This document shows positions 15,618 to 24,441 of a DNA stretch of 44,048 bases, piece after piece (the stretch's first letter is position 1; every line of letters begins with the position of its first letter). A program made the position numbers and the translations under genes. Source of the stretch: a virus. The notes beneath the pieces were generated by a model, which did not search any database, had not been told where the DNA came from, and saw only the letters and a program-made list of their open reading frames with translations. The stretch spans positions 1 to 44,048 of the IMG/VR virus record IMGVR_UViG_3300042465_005581; one strand, written 5' to 3'.

Positions 15618-15962
15618 TTACGTTGGTGGATTATATTTTTTATCACTTCCTTTTTTATCCCAACTCACTCTCACAGGTTCTTTTCCCTTTCCACCATCTC
15701 CTTTGTCACCTCTACCTTTATCATTTTGTTTTGCTCTTTTTCTTTTTACAAAACTTGCTCTACCTTTTTTTCCTAATTTAGATGCTGCTGCAGATGATAA
15801 ACATGCTGCATATGCATCTCCTTCTTTTCCATCTCCACATTTTCCTACTCTTTCACCACTACTATTGTATCTATCCCAACCTCCACCACCTTTGCCGCCC
15901 CACTTACCTTTACCAAACCATTTGCGAAGGTCTTCATCCAATAAATCAATTAGTCTAATCAT
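15618..15962 (-). CDS. Gly/Lys-rich small phage protein (DUF6321-like)
   Basis: The 114-residue protein starts with a short helix (MIRLIDLLDEDLRKWFG) and then has GGWDRYNSSGERVGKCGDGK, AYAACLSSAAASKLGKKG and RASFVKRKRAKQ. This conserved pattern corresponds to a phage domain I recall as DUF6321, of unknown function. The very basic, glycine-rich character suggests binding to nucleic acid or a role inside the head. A TATAAATATA element lies 8 bases before the ATG, in the 20-base gap after the terminase gene. Confidence 0.65.
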   Translation of the reverse strand: MIRLIDLLDEDLRKWFGKGKWGGKGGGGWDRYNSSGERVGKCGDGKEGDAYAACLSSAAASKLGKKGRASFVKRKRAKQNDKGRGDKGDGGKGKEPVRVSWDKKGSDKKYNPPT

Positions 15963-15968
15963 ATCAAC

Positions 15969-15980
15969 TTATAAATATAA
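15969..15980 (-). promoter_or_regulatory. TATAAATATA element after the terminase gene
   Basis: The plus strand reads TATAAATATA at 15970-15979, coding strand TATATTTATA, within the 20-base space between the terminase stop and the next ATG. It shares the 9-mer of the elements at 5481, 12957 and 22992. As a promoter it would give an almost leaderless transcript, so another function is possible. Confidence 0.3.
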
Positions 15981-15982
15981 AA

Positions 15983-17590
15983 TTATCCCAATAACCAATG
16001 AAGATTCTCTTTTTCTCCTTTCCCCATATCCATTTCGTATGGATTTTTCTTTAAATGGTTTGCAGTATATACCGCTTCATGCTTACTAACATGTGCTGAC
16101 CCTAACATTGCTTTGGTTAAATCTATTCCCTCTTGCTTTAATCTTAATGCTGTATTTCTAACCCACAATCCAATTGCCAATGCCATTGTAAGGTCATCAT
16201 TATACCCTTTCATAGCTTCTGCTCTACCTGCGTTCCAAATAAAAGTAAATAATTCATCTACTAATCTGCTTGAACGAATTAGGATTTCTTTTTCGTTCAT
16301 ATAAGTGTCTAATGCGGAAATAATAAGAGGTCTGGTTTTAATCGTTGTACTAAACCCTGCAACCATTTTCTTTTCATCTCTATAATATTTGTTAGACATT
16401 TGTTTTTCAACGTCAATATATTTTAAGTCCTGACTCATATAAAATAGATTGCCATATCCTCTATCTATACATTGTTGAATTGTTGCCCAACCTACGTTTG
16501 AGTTTTCCACAACAAGTAATCCGTTGTTATATTCAGTTGCTAATGCTACTAAAAAGTTTCCGAAATCTTTTGTATCTATTTTGCCCTTATATTCTCCAAC
16601 TTGTGAACAATCTTCTATATCAATGATTTGTGCGGTTGAATAATCCGAACCATCTCCTCTAGCTACGTCGGCTACAACCATATATTGTCTATTGTAGTTT
16701 GGATGTTCCCATATCCAAAGGTTTCCATCAAATCCTCTTTTTTCCACAGGCTCCATAATGTAAGTTTCCTTATACCACATTAATAATTGTGGGTCTATTA
16801 CATTATCACCAGAACCAATAAAGTCACAATCACATTCCTGCGCTGCTCCTTTAACTCCCAAAATACGGGTTTGCTCATCTCTCCACGCTTGATTTCTTTC
16901 AGGGTGTACTGTCCAATGGAGTTTTATTGTATTAAATCCATTTGTTCCACTTTCACCTTCAACCCACATTTTATGGAACCAGTTTCCAACACCATTTGGT
17001 GTAGAAAGAACTACTGCAGAACCACCGGTTGAAAGGGTTGATTGTGCTGATAACCAAATTTCATCAATATCTCTAATGAATGCCGCCTCATCCACAACTA
17101 ATAGTGATAAGGCTTCCGAACGTCCGGCATCAGGTGAAGATGCGATTGCTTTTACCTGTGAACCATTTTTTAATTTAAGAGAAAGTTTGTTATCTTCAAC
17201 GGATGAATTACCACCATCTCTCAACCAAACAGGAAGTAAATCATGCATCACTCTTACCTTTTCTACAAGGTTTTTTGCTACCGTCACTTTTGTTGCGATA
17301 ACCAATGCATTAAAGTCCTGATTAAATAACATTTTCCAAAGAATAAATCCAGCTGATAAGGTTGATAAACCCAATTGTCTACTTTTAAGGATAATGTTAA
17401 AACGATTATCTTTAAAATCTGTTAAACAATCTTCCTGGAAAGGATAAAGGTGAAAGGGGATTTTCCCTCTCACCGGATGCTGAATTACACAATATTTTTT
17501 CATAAAGTAAATGGGGTCTTGCCCACATTTACGATATTCATCAGCAATTATCTCTTTAAGTGTTTTCTTTGGTTGCCCTTGTACACTCAT
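15983..17590 (-). CDS. Terminase large subunit (T4 gp17-like)
   Basis: The 535-residue protein has both terminase domains. ATPase: adenine-binding LYPFQEDCL near residue 48, Walker A-like KSRQLGLST (69-77), Walker B LLVVDEAA (163-170, D167 and catalytic E168) and the coupling motif VVLSTPNG (193-200). RNase H-like nuclease: VVADVARGDGSD (D308), LLVVENSN (E362) and YNDDLTMA (D465/D466). It pumps DNA into the prohead through the portal and cuts concatemers. No small-terminase gene is recognisable next to it. Its ATG overlaps the stop of the upstream membrane protein by one base. Confidence 0.96.
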   Translation of the reverse strand: MSVQGQPKKTLKEIIADEYRKCGQDPIYFMKKYCVIQHPVRGKIPFHLYPFQEDCLTDFKDNRFNIILKSRQLGLSTLSAGFILWKMLFNQDFNALVIATKVTVAKNLVEKVRVMHDLLPVWLRDGGNSSVEDNKLSLKLKNGSQVKAIASSPDAGRSEALSLLVVDEAAFIRDIDEIWLSAQSTLSTGGSAVVLSTPNGVGNWFHKMWVEGESGTNGFNTIKLHWTVHPERNQAWRDEQTRILGVKGAAQECDCDFIGSGDNVIDPQLLMWYKETYIMEPVEKRGFDGNLWIWEHPNYNRQYMVVADVARGDGSDYSTAQIIDIEDCSQVGEYKGKIDTKDFGNFLVALATEYNNGLLVVENSNVGWATIQQCIDRGYGNLFYMSQDLKYIDVEKQMSNKYYRDEKKMVAGFSTTIKTRPLIISALDTYMNEKEILIRSSRLVDELFTFIWNAGRAEAMKGYNDDLTMALAIGLWVRNTALRLKQEGIDLTKAMLGSAHVSKHEAVYTANHLKKNPYEMDMGKGEKENLHWLLG

Positions 17591-18246
17591 TATTTTTTAA
17601 CTTTAATTTTCCAATAAGTTCCGAAATTGATAAATGGTGATAGTGAACCATTAGTTCCATCAACCGTTCTATTTGCAACTCCTACACCAAATTGATAAAG
17701 TTTATCTTTTTTAGTTTTTAACATCAATCCTGCTCCAACATGAGATACTACATCCGCTTTGTTAAAGCCACCATTCAAACCATAGTATACTTGATTTTTA
17801 GCCGGCTCTTTAACAATAAGAGTTTCTTTAATTTCTCTTTGTTTAACTTTAGCATCAAATGTTCTACCTAAAATTCTATTCTTTGTAATAGTATCTGTTA
17901 ATGCTACAGTTCCTAAAGAATCAGGTAAGAACAATGTATCTTTATAAATTACTTTTGCTAAATAATCTTTAAGAATAGCTGCACTATCTACGTTTACCAT
18001 TTCTTTAAGTACCAAAGTATCTACATCAATGATTTCGTGTATAATATCTTCACCTTTCTTTGTAACTACTTTTGTTTTTTCTACTTCAACAGTATCAATG
18101 GTATGCTTTATAACTTCATATTTTTTACCATCAATTCTGATAGTTCTTCCACCTGGCATAACTCCACCTGGATTAAACCATTGTAAAAGAATGTAAATAA
18201 TCAATGCTGCGATAGCAATGTTTTTAAACGTCAATTGTTTTTTCAT
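17590..18246 (-). CDS. Membrane-anchored periplasmic protein, candidate spanin-like
   Basis: The 218-residue protein begins MKKQLTFK and then has one hydrophobic helix (NIAIAALIIYILLQWF), predicting an N-in, C-out inner-membrane anchor. The middle is Val/Lys-rich and periplasmic in character. The last 65 residues look like amphipathic beta hairpins (VYYGLNGGFN, VGAGLMLKTKKDKLYQFGVG, SPFINFGTYWKIKV) as in small outer-membrane-like domains. An inner-membrane anchor joined to an outer-membrane-like end would suit a spanin for lysis, but this is an inference. I see no lipobox. It lies between a zinc-ribbon protein and the terminase. Confidence 0.55.
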   Translation of the reverse strand: MKKQLTFKNIAIAALIIYILLQWFNPGGVMPGGRTIRIDGKKYEVIKHTIDTVEVEKTKVVTKKGEDIIHEIIDVDTLVLKEMVNVDSAAILKDYLAKVIYKDTLFLPDSLGTVALTDTITKNRILGRTFDAKVKQREIKETLIVKEPAKNQVYYGLNGGFNKADVVSHVGAGLMLKTKKDKLYQFGVGVANRTVDGTNGSLSPFINFGTYWKIKVKK

Positions 18247-18252
18247 AATTTT

Positions 18253-18921
18253 TTAATTTTTTATTAGTTCTGAATGATTTAATTCTCGTAACTTATCTTC
18301 CAGTAAACTTTTTCTTTGTAATAATAACCCCAATGCTTCATCAGAGCCATCAATATCTTTATTAAGGTCCTCACGAACCTTATCTATATCTATATCCCAT
18401 TTCCAATTTTCTACATGTCCTGTTTCATAAACCATTTGATAATCTTTAGTTAAGTATTTTAAACTATCTTCCATTTTTTGTTTATAATCCCTTAACCAAC
18501 CAATTTTATTACAAGTTATTTTGTAATCTTCGTAGAATGGATATGTTCCATCTAATTTTAATTTGGTTTCATATTCATTGTTACAATCGATACAATATCC
18601 TGCTCTAACAATTAATTTTTTATCTGCTTTGGTGTACTTTCCTGTTTTACAATTTGGATTTTTACAACTTGTAAGTTGTTTTAAATACTCTCTAACATCA
18701 TCCATATTATTTACGGATGCTCTATACCCTTCTCTCTGTTCCCACTCCTTACCATCACTATCTGTCCACCTTTCACCTACTTCTCTTTTTTTATCAACCT
18801 CACCTTCATAACCAAAAACTCTTTGAGTATTATCTTCTCTACCAAATACGGTATCAATAATTTTTTTACGAGATTTGTGAATGTGTTTGTTTTTCTGGTC
18901 CCAACTTGTTCTTTTTTGCAT
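18253..18921 (-). CDS. Zinc-ribbon phage protein, function unknown
   Basis: The 222-residue protein has DTVFGREDNTQRVFGYEGE near residue 23 and a Cys4 site (SCKNPNCKTG ... AGYCIDCNNE, C-x4-C and C-x2-C about 22 residues apart) that fits a zinc ribbon. The rest is charged and helical (LDGTYPFYEDYKI, then LLLQRKSLLEDKLRELN at the end). I recognise the pattern as conserved among large T4-like phages but know no function. Its position before the terminase and the missing gp16 allow the idea that it helps packaging; there is no direct evidence for that. Confidence 0.6.
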   Translation of the reverse strand: MQKRTSWDQKNKHIHKSRKKIIDTVFGREDNTQRVFGYEGEVDKKREVGERWTDSDGKEWEQREGYRASVNNMDDVREYLKQLTSCKNPNCKTGKYTKADKKLIVRAGYCIDCNNEYETKLKLDGTYPFYEDYKITCNKIGWLRDYKQKMEDSLKYLTKDYQMVYETGHVENWKWDIDIDKVREDLNKDIDGSDEALGLLLQRKSLLEDKLRELNHSELIKN

Positions 18922-18932
18922 AACTTTTTGTT

Positions 18933-21900
18933 TTAATAAAATAATCCTAATATTTGATTAAGTGGTGCGAATGTTCCTGTCAGTTTGTATGTTTTTCCAT
19001 TGTAGAAAAATACCAAACCTTCCGTTGCAACTATTCTATCTATTCCACCTAAATCATTTAATCGTTTTAATTCTGATTTTAATTTTTGTATTTTTGCTTT
19101 ATCTCCACTACCTCTTACATCTGATGCAACTGATTTAAATTTGTTTTTTATTGCTCTTATTGCTTTTTCTGGATGAACTGTCAATACAGAACTTACAAAA
19201 TCTAAAACATCGGCTCCCACTCCTAAAAATATTTCTTCAAATGGTTTTATGTTTTCTTTTTGTTGTTTTTCTACACTAACTTTATCATTACTAATTGCCC
19301 ATTCTTGTAATTTTGGATTTGATATAGTATTCAATCTAAAACTCTTATCTCCAAATGCCCATCTTCTAACCAATGCCTCTTTGGTCATTTTATCGAATTT
19401 TGCAGGTGCTTTTGTATCTATAAAATTTTCCCACCAACTTTGATGATAAAGCGCAACGGTATCACTATCACTTAATTTAAATTGTGATTGTAATTTACTT
19501 AACTTTGATAAATATTTGCCTTGTTTAGAGGAAAGATTTTCATCTTTTGGAATAGAAGTAATGGGAGGTCCTTGAATTGTATATTTTGATTGAACATCTG
19601 CATTGACCTGCTTAATCATTCCTGCTAATGTAGATGATGCTCCTTGGTCTGCTCCTGTTGCAACACCTTTTTCGTTATAGCAAGTTGTGTTATGAAATAC
19701 CAATAAAGCCTGTCCATATGGAATTACATTTACAGAAGTTGGCCATATAACTTCTAAATTCATAAAACACTGTCCTTCATTAAATATCTTCTTTCTTTGT
19801 GCTTCTGATAATGAACTAATTGCTGCGCTTAAATCTTTCATTGCGTAATTATATGCATCCGTCAATCCACCTCTACCTGCAAACTTTGATGCAACATCTT
19901 CAATACCCATAGCTCTTGCTCCTGCGTTTTCTAAATGCCCTTTGTTTCTTGCTGCGATTAATCTACCATTTTTCCAACTAATTGCTAATGCTTGCCCATC
20001 GGTTTTTTCTCTAACTACACCCAAGTCACCATTAAGTGCTCCTGTAATTATATTTTTTAAATCGCCAAATGTTAAATCCATATCATCAAATGGATGACTC
20101 ATGTGTCCATATGCACCACCTTCTAATAATAAGTTTTCTTTTAAATCAGGCTGAATGTTTAGTTCTTTTTCCATTTGAGTAATCTCATCATATCCCATAT
20201 TTCTCAATTCTCTAGCTACTGCATTTGGATTTGCTGGCATATTAGCTCTACCAAAAAGATATGCATTTATTCTTTTACGGAAAGTAGAATTTCTATATAA
20301 TTTTATGATATTAGCAAAATGGACATCCTTACTACCCATCTCATCTACTTTACGAAATGTAGTTGCTTGCCTTCCGTTTATGGTTGGCATATCGTGAGCA
20401 TCTTTTCCAATATCTTTAACGGTAACTTTTTTGTTTTTAAATTTACCCATTAAAACCGTATCTCCCTTATCAACATCTAAATTAATATCTTCTTTATAAA
20501 TTTGTTTATTGATTCTTCCGTATTCTCTCATTAGGATTCCTGCTACTGCATGTGCTTGATTTTCTATCGGTGAACCATCTGCCCCATCTTGCATTGGATT
20601 TCTAACCAATCCCATTTCATCTTGCTTTCTATGAACCATCTCATGTGCAAGAGTTCTTAATATATCAGCAGTTAATCTATTTTCAGTTGCAACAAATATT
20701 TCTTTTGTCATTGGGTCAAATCCACCTAATGATGTTTTAATTTCTGCAAATTCACCACCACCAACTAAATTAACTTTTGGTGTTTCTTGTAGTTTTAATC
20801 TTTTAGTTGCAAACTCTACAAAATGCTGAATTGATTGATGTTTTGTTTCTGAAAGGTTTTCTCTTAACAAATCTGCCGCATCTTGCTTTGGTTTATTTTT
20901 CTTATAATTTTCAATAGATTTAAATAGCTGTTCATCGGAAAGTTTATATTTTTCCATTTTTTCTACAGCTTTCTTAATTACATTTATAAGAAATTTATCA
21001 TTTCCGTTACCATCATTAACATTCTCTAAAATACCCAAAGTAGCAGTTGATAAAGCTGCGCCAGTACCTGCTGCAGCTGCTCCACCCATACCCATTGCTT
21101 CCAATGTTGCATGCTTTCCTATATCTTTAGCAAGGTGGATTCCAAATCCAGTCGCCCCATGTGTAAATGCACCGGCTGCACCACTACCTGCAGCTGCTCC
21201 AACTGCTCCTGCGCTACTACCGGCTGCAGCTGCTTTAATTGCTGCAACTCCTGCACCACCCAATGCCATAGAACCCAATAACAATCCAGCTGTTACTGCA
21301 AAGTTTTTACAATCTTTCTTTTGCTTTTTGCTTTTTTCCCAAGATTGATTAAATAATTCTTTTTCCTCATCAGAAGCATATTCAGATATCTTTGGTCTGT
21401 TTTCCGTTTTCTTTTTTCCAGTTGGATGGCCATGATGGTCTGTTACATCAACTTCAACTTCTTCCCATTCAGGTCCACCACCTCTACCAACAGATGTGAA
21501 TTCACTCCAATGTCTATTTTTTCCTTCTTTATCTTTAACCGCTCCTAATTTACCAGTTGTTGCTAAATCTTTAACAGCCGACATAGTTCCACCAACCATT
21601 TCTGCTTGGTGTTTTCCCCAATTCATAAAACCTCTACCAAACTTTTTTAAACCATTTTTAACATTGTCCATCATACCTTTTCTTTCAGGTGAATCTGGAT
21701 TATTTACTTTATCAATAGTTTGATTATCTTCTTCGGATAAATTCTTTCTCGCATTATCCAAAGCTTGCTTTACTTTTTCTTCTTTTTCAGCTGCAGCTTT
21801 TTCTTTTGGTGAAGTTTCTGCAGATGATTTTAATTCTGCTCCACTTAATTTTTGTTCAGGAGGTGGGCCTTGAGGTTTTTCACCACCTGCAGCAGCTGCT

Positions 21901-22988
21901 GGTTTTTCTTTATCCGATTTACCTTGTGCGGTTTGACCTTTTTTAACAGGTTGACCAGGTTGTGCCGGTTCTGCTGCTTTTTGAGCTGCTTTTCCAGGTT
22001 CTGCTTTTGCCTTTGGTTCATTCACAGGAGCATCATCGGGTCCTGCTATTTTTTTAGCTTGAATATGTGCAGGATGGTCTTTTGGTAATCTTAACGCATC
22101 TCTTGCTTTTATTTTCTTTTGTTGTCCTTTGCTATTTGTATAACTAATATCTTGGTCTAAAGCCTTATTTGGTGCTTCGCCCAAATATTCTAAAACAAAA
22201 TCATTGAAAGCATCTTCAGTTACTATTTGATTTAATATTTCGGCAATTGGGTCATATGGTTCATCCGATGGGTGTTCTCTTTCATGCCTTGTTGGATGTG
22301 GTTCAGGTCTCATCTCATAAGAAGGTTTTGTATTATTACTCTCATCTACTGAACCTGTTGGTGCACCATTGATGTATCCTCCTGGTAAATTTAAACCCAC
22401 ACCGATTCCACCCGGAAACCCTTCATTCAATTTAGTTGTTATCATCTTAAAAATATCTTTATCAAATTTTGGATATGCTTTTAAAAATCCGTTTTTAGCC
22501 TTTTCTTTATCTGTTGCACCTAACCATTTGCGAACATCAGTTCCACTTATCGGATTTTGTTCTGCAGGTACAGCATATACATAACCAATTTCATCATAAC
22601 CATATCCGGCTTTACCTTTATATGGTTTAAAATATTTACCTTGTAATCTTGTTGCATCTTTTTCACCAACTGCTGCAATGTATTGTGTTGTTTTCCCATC
22701 AAATCCTTTGAGTATTTCTACAGGTTGATATGGGTTTCTAATTTGCTTAAATTTACTGGAAGGAATCCCAAACATTTTAGTTGCTATTTCCTTCTTTTCT
22801 TTAAAGGAAAACGGTGATTTTGGGCCGGATTGGTCATTTGATGTTCCAATATAAACGTTATCCGCACCAAACTTTGATACTAACTTTGCATAAGATGCAT
22901 AATGCCCTTTATGAAATGGTTGGAAGCGGCCGGAATATATTACGACAACTTTTTTTACCTCTGGTTTATCTACTTCGTTTAAATTCAT
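18933..22988 (-). CDS. Giant multi-enzyme protein: HxGH nucleotidylyltransferase, HExxH metallopeptidase, KxDG ligase-like domain
   Basis: The 1351-residue protein is the largest gene. Residues 12-185 are a cytidylyl/NMN-adenylyltransferase-type fold: YSGRFQPFHKGHYASYAKLV with HKGH at 26-29 and ISGTDVR (147-153). Residues 320-410 are an Ala/Pro/Lys linker. Residues 563-655 are a Gly/Ala-rich hydrophobic stretch that could cross or insert into a membrane. Residues 775-830 hold a zinc-peptidase motif, TLAHEMVHRKQD (HExxH 782-786), with a possible third ligand downstream. Residues 950-1351 have covalent nucleotidyltransferase motifs: KTDGQ (995-999), AARNKG, FMNLEVI (1075-1081), EGLVF (1323-1327) and KTYKL (1332-1336). 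Similar phage C-terminal domains are listed as DUF6267, from memory. It might be a virion-injected protein with several activities. Confidence 0.8.
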   Translation of the reverse strand: MNLNEVDKPEVKKVVVIYSGRFQPFHKGHYASYAKLVSKFGADNVYIGTSNDQSGPKSPFSFKEKKEIATKMFGIPSSKFKQIRNPYQPVEILKGFDGKTTQYIAAVGEKDATRLQGKYFKPYKGKAGYGYDEIGYVYAVPAEQNPISGTDVRKWLGATDKEKAKNGFLKAYPKFDKDIFKMITTKLNEGFPGGIGVGLNLPGGYINGAPTGSVDESNNTKPSYEMRPEPHPTRHEREHPSDEPYDPIAEILNQIVTEDAFNDFVLEYLGEAPNKALDQDISYTNSKGQQKKIKARDALRLPKDHPAHIQAKKIAGPDDAPVNEPKAKAEPGKAAQKAAEPAQPGQPVKKGQTAQGKSDKEKPAAAAGGEKPQGPPPEQKLSGAELKSSAETSPKEKAAAEKEEKVKQALDNARKNLSEEDNQTIDKVNNPDSPERKGMMDNVKNGLKKFGRGFMNWGKHQAEMVGGTMSAVKDLATTGKLGAVKDKEGKNRHWSEFTSVGRGGGPEWEEVEVDVTDHHGHPTGKKKTENRPKISEYASDEEKELFNQSWEKSKKQKKDCKNFAVTAGLLLGSMALGGAGVAAIKAAAAGSSAGAVGAAAGSGAAGAFTHGATGFGIHLAKDIGKHATLEAMGMGGAAAAGTGAALSTATLGILENVNDGNGNDKFLINVIKKAVEKMEKYKLSDEQLFKSIENYKKNKPKQDAADLLRENLSETKHQSIQHFVEFATKRLKLQETPKVNLVGGGEFAEIKTSLGGFDPMTKEIFVATENRLTADILRTLAHEMVHRKQDEMGLVRNPMQDGADGSPIENQAHAVAGILMREYGRINKQIYKEDINLDVDKGDTVLMGKFKNKKVTVKDIGKDAHDMPTINGRQATTFRKVDEMGSKDVHFANIIKLYRNSTFRKRINAYLFGRANMPANPNAVARELRNMGYDEITQMEKELNIQPDLKENLLLEGGAYGHMSHPFDDMDLTFGDLKNIITGALNGDLGVVREKTDGQALAISWKNGRLIAARNKGHLENAGARAMGIEDVASKFAGRGGLTDAYNYAMKDLSAAISSLSEAQRKKIFNEGQCFMNLEVIWPTSVNVIPYGQALLVFHNTTCYNEKGVATGADQGASSTLAGMIKQVNADVQSKYTIQGPPITSIPKDENLSSKQGKYLSKLSKLQSQFKLSDSDTVALYHQSWWENFIDTKAPAKFDKMTKEALVRRWAFGDKSFRLNTISNPKLQEWAISNDKVSVEKQQKENIKPFEEIFLGVGADVLDFVSSVLTVHPEKAIRAIKNKFKSVASDVRGSGDKAKIQKLKSELKRLNDLGGIDRIVATEGLVFFYNGKTYKLTGTFAPLNQILGLFY

Positions 22989-22990
22989 AC

Positions 22991-23001
22991 ATATAAATAT
23001 C
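22991..23001 (-). promoter_or_regulatory. TATAAATAT element before the giant multi-enzyme gene
   Basis: The plus strand reads TATAAATAT at 22992-23000, coding strand ATATTTATA, four bases before the ATG at 22988 and in the 13-base gap that separates the glycan operon from the head genes. It is one of four exact copies of this 9-mer in intergenic positions. Confidence 0.3.
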
Positions 23002-24441
23002 TTAAATTAAACTCTTTTTTCCATCTAAAAGAAAATTAAGTATATTTAGCATTTCTGTGTTTTCCATTCCATCTTTCCAACTTTTAGTAGCATATTCTAA
23101 AAATAACCTTTGATTGTATAAACAAATATCTTTTACATCATTCAAAAATTGGTCTTTTTCTTCTTTTGATTTATTTGCAAATTTTTCTATTTCTATTTGT
23201 ATTAATCTTAATCTTGCAAAATCATCACATTCCAAATCATAACTTTCATCTATATAAGGATGGAATGTTTTATATCCAAATCGTTCTTTTATGTACTTTA
23301 AGGTCTTTGCCGGTCCTGCTAATATAAAAGGTTGACAATGTCCAATTGGTTTCCAAATTTTTTCAGATATATAACCCGTTGGGAAATTTACATAAATGTC
23401 ATGCTCACCTTTTGATTGAAAAAATATAGATTCGGTAACTAAACTAACATAGGTTTCCAAATACAATTCTTTCGTTTCAAATCCATATCCAGCTATTTTT
23501 GTCAAATCGTGTATATCCAATAAGTTTGAAGTATCTTTTAATATATTTGCTAATTCTAAATTATTATCATGTATTAAAAATTCATCAACAACATTTTGAT
23601 GGTAAAATTTATTATCCCAAGAAACGGAGTTTTTTTCTAAACCCAACTTATGTAATTTACTTATCAGTAACAATCTATGTAATTTCCAATGTCTGTTTAA
23701 CATTAAAAAATCTTTTTTGTCTTTACCTATTGAATCTGTAAATTCTTTTGGTGATACTATTGAAGATTTATTTGAAACTATTCTGCCTACCTGTGGTTCA
23801 TTTGCATTATCACCCCAATATCTAAAATCAGGGTTGTGTATTGTGTTATAAAACTCCTGTGCTTTACTAACCATATTTAAATTGTAATCAAAAACCTTAT
23901 ATCCTAGTCCTAATTTTTCAAAGTTTTTTTGTAATTTAAAATCAGAAAATATAAAATATATTTTATCATCAGGTATATCGTTTTGTTTTGTAAATTTAAT
24001 TATTTTTTCAAAATTTTCTAAAGTTACTCCCAATCCACCATCGATTGTATAATGTATTAATATATTACCATTACCTTCTTTTATTTCTTTTAATGCTCTA
24101 TTTGAAATGTGATTAATTGCAAAATCATGTATAGGATGATTTCCAAAAAATTGTTCCAAATTACCAAATGGCTCTATCAAATAAAACCATTTATATTCTT
24201 TTCCATCTTTTCTATCATTGGCAATATCAAATACCGATTTTTTAGTTACCAACCTTTCAAAAAAATTACTATTATAAACACACCAATCACAATTCCATCT
24301 TTTTGAAAAGAATGCTCCTGACATGGAATAATCAAAATCCGATGCAGTATAAATTGTGTTTATAAATTTTGGATTTAAACAATTTGGTAGTTCACCATTA
24401 TACGTTATGATATCATATCCAAAAATAATTTTATTTTCCAT
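23002..24441 (-). CDS. Glycosyltransferase-like protein (SEKIWKPI family, paralogue 1)
   Basis: The 479-residue protein has no signal peptide. Its strongest block is at about residues 340-412: LVTESIFF, then GYISEKIWKPIGHCQPFILA, LKYIKERFGYKTFHPYIDES and YDLECDDFARL. The arrangement SEK-x-KP ... PF ... G-x-TF ... DESYD recalls the C-terminal nucleotide-sugar domain of GT10/exostosin-like and related viral glycosyltransferases. The N-terminal half is divergent (acceptor side, by inference). It overlaps the upstream SGNH gene by 11 bases. Related C-terminal blocks occur in the genes at 25527-26711 and 31876-33246. Donor and acceptor are unknown. Confidence 0.55.
   Translation of the reverse strand: MENKIIFGYDIITYNGELPNCLNPKFINTIYTASDFDYSMSGAFFSKRWNCDWCVYNSNFFERLVTKKSVFDIANDRKDGKEYKWFYLIEPFGNLEQFFGNHPIHDFAINHISNRALKEIKEGNGNILIHYTIDGGLGVTLENFEKIIKFTKQNDIPDDKIYFIFSDFKLQKNFEKLGLGYKVFDYNLNMVSKAQEFYNTIHNPDFRYWGDNANEPQVGRIVSNKSSIVSPKEFTDSIGKDKKDFLMLNRHWKLHRLLLISKLHKLGLEKNSVSWDNKFYHQNVVDEFLIHDNNLELANILKDTSNLLDIHDLTKIAGYGFETKELYLETYVSLVTESIFFQSKGEHDIYVNFPTGYISEKIWKPIGHCQPFILAGPAKTLKYIKERFGYKTFHPYIDESYDLECDDFARLRLIQIEIEKFANKSKEEKDQFLNDVKDICLYNQRLFLEYATKSWKDGMENTEMLNILNFLLDGKKSLI

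Noticed and set aside
15580-16089. Plus-strand 169-residue frame rich in Pro and Ser
   Set aside because: Antisense to the Gly/Lys-rich protein and terminase 3' end; composition is explained by their codons.
18933-22988. N-terminal domain as a simple host-derived NadR/NMNAT gene
   Set aside because: HxGH and ISGTDVR fit the superfamily, but the substrate cannot be read from sequence and the domain is fused to unrelated ones.
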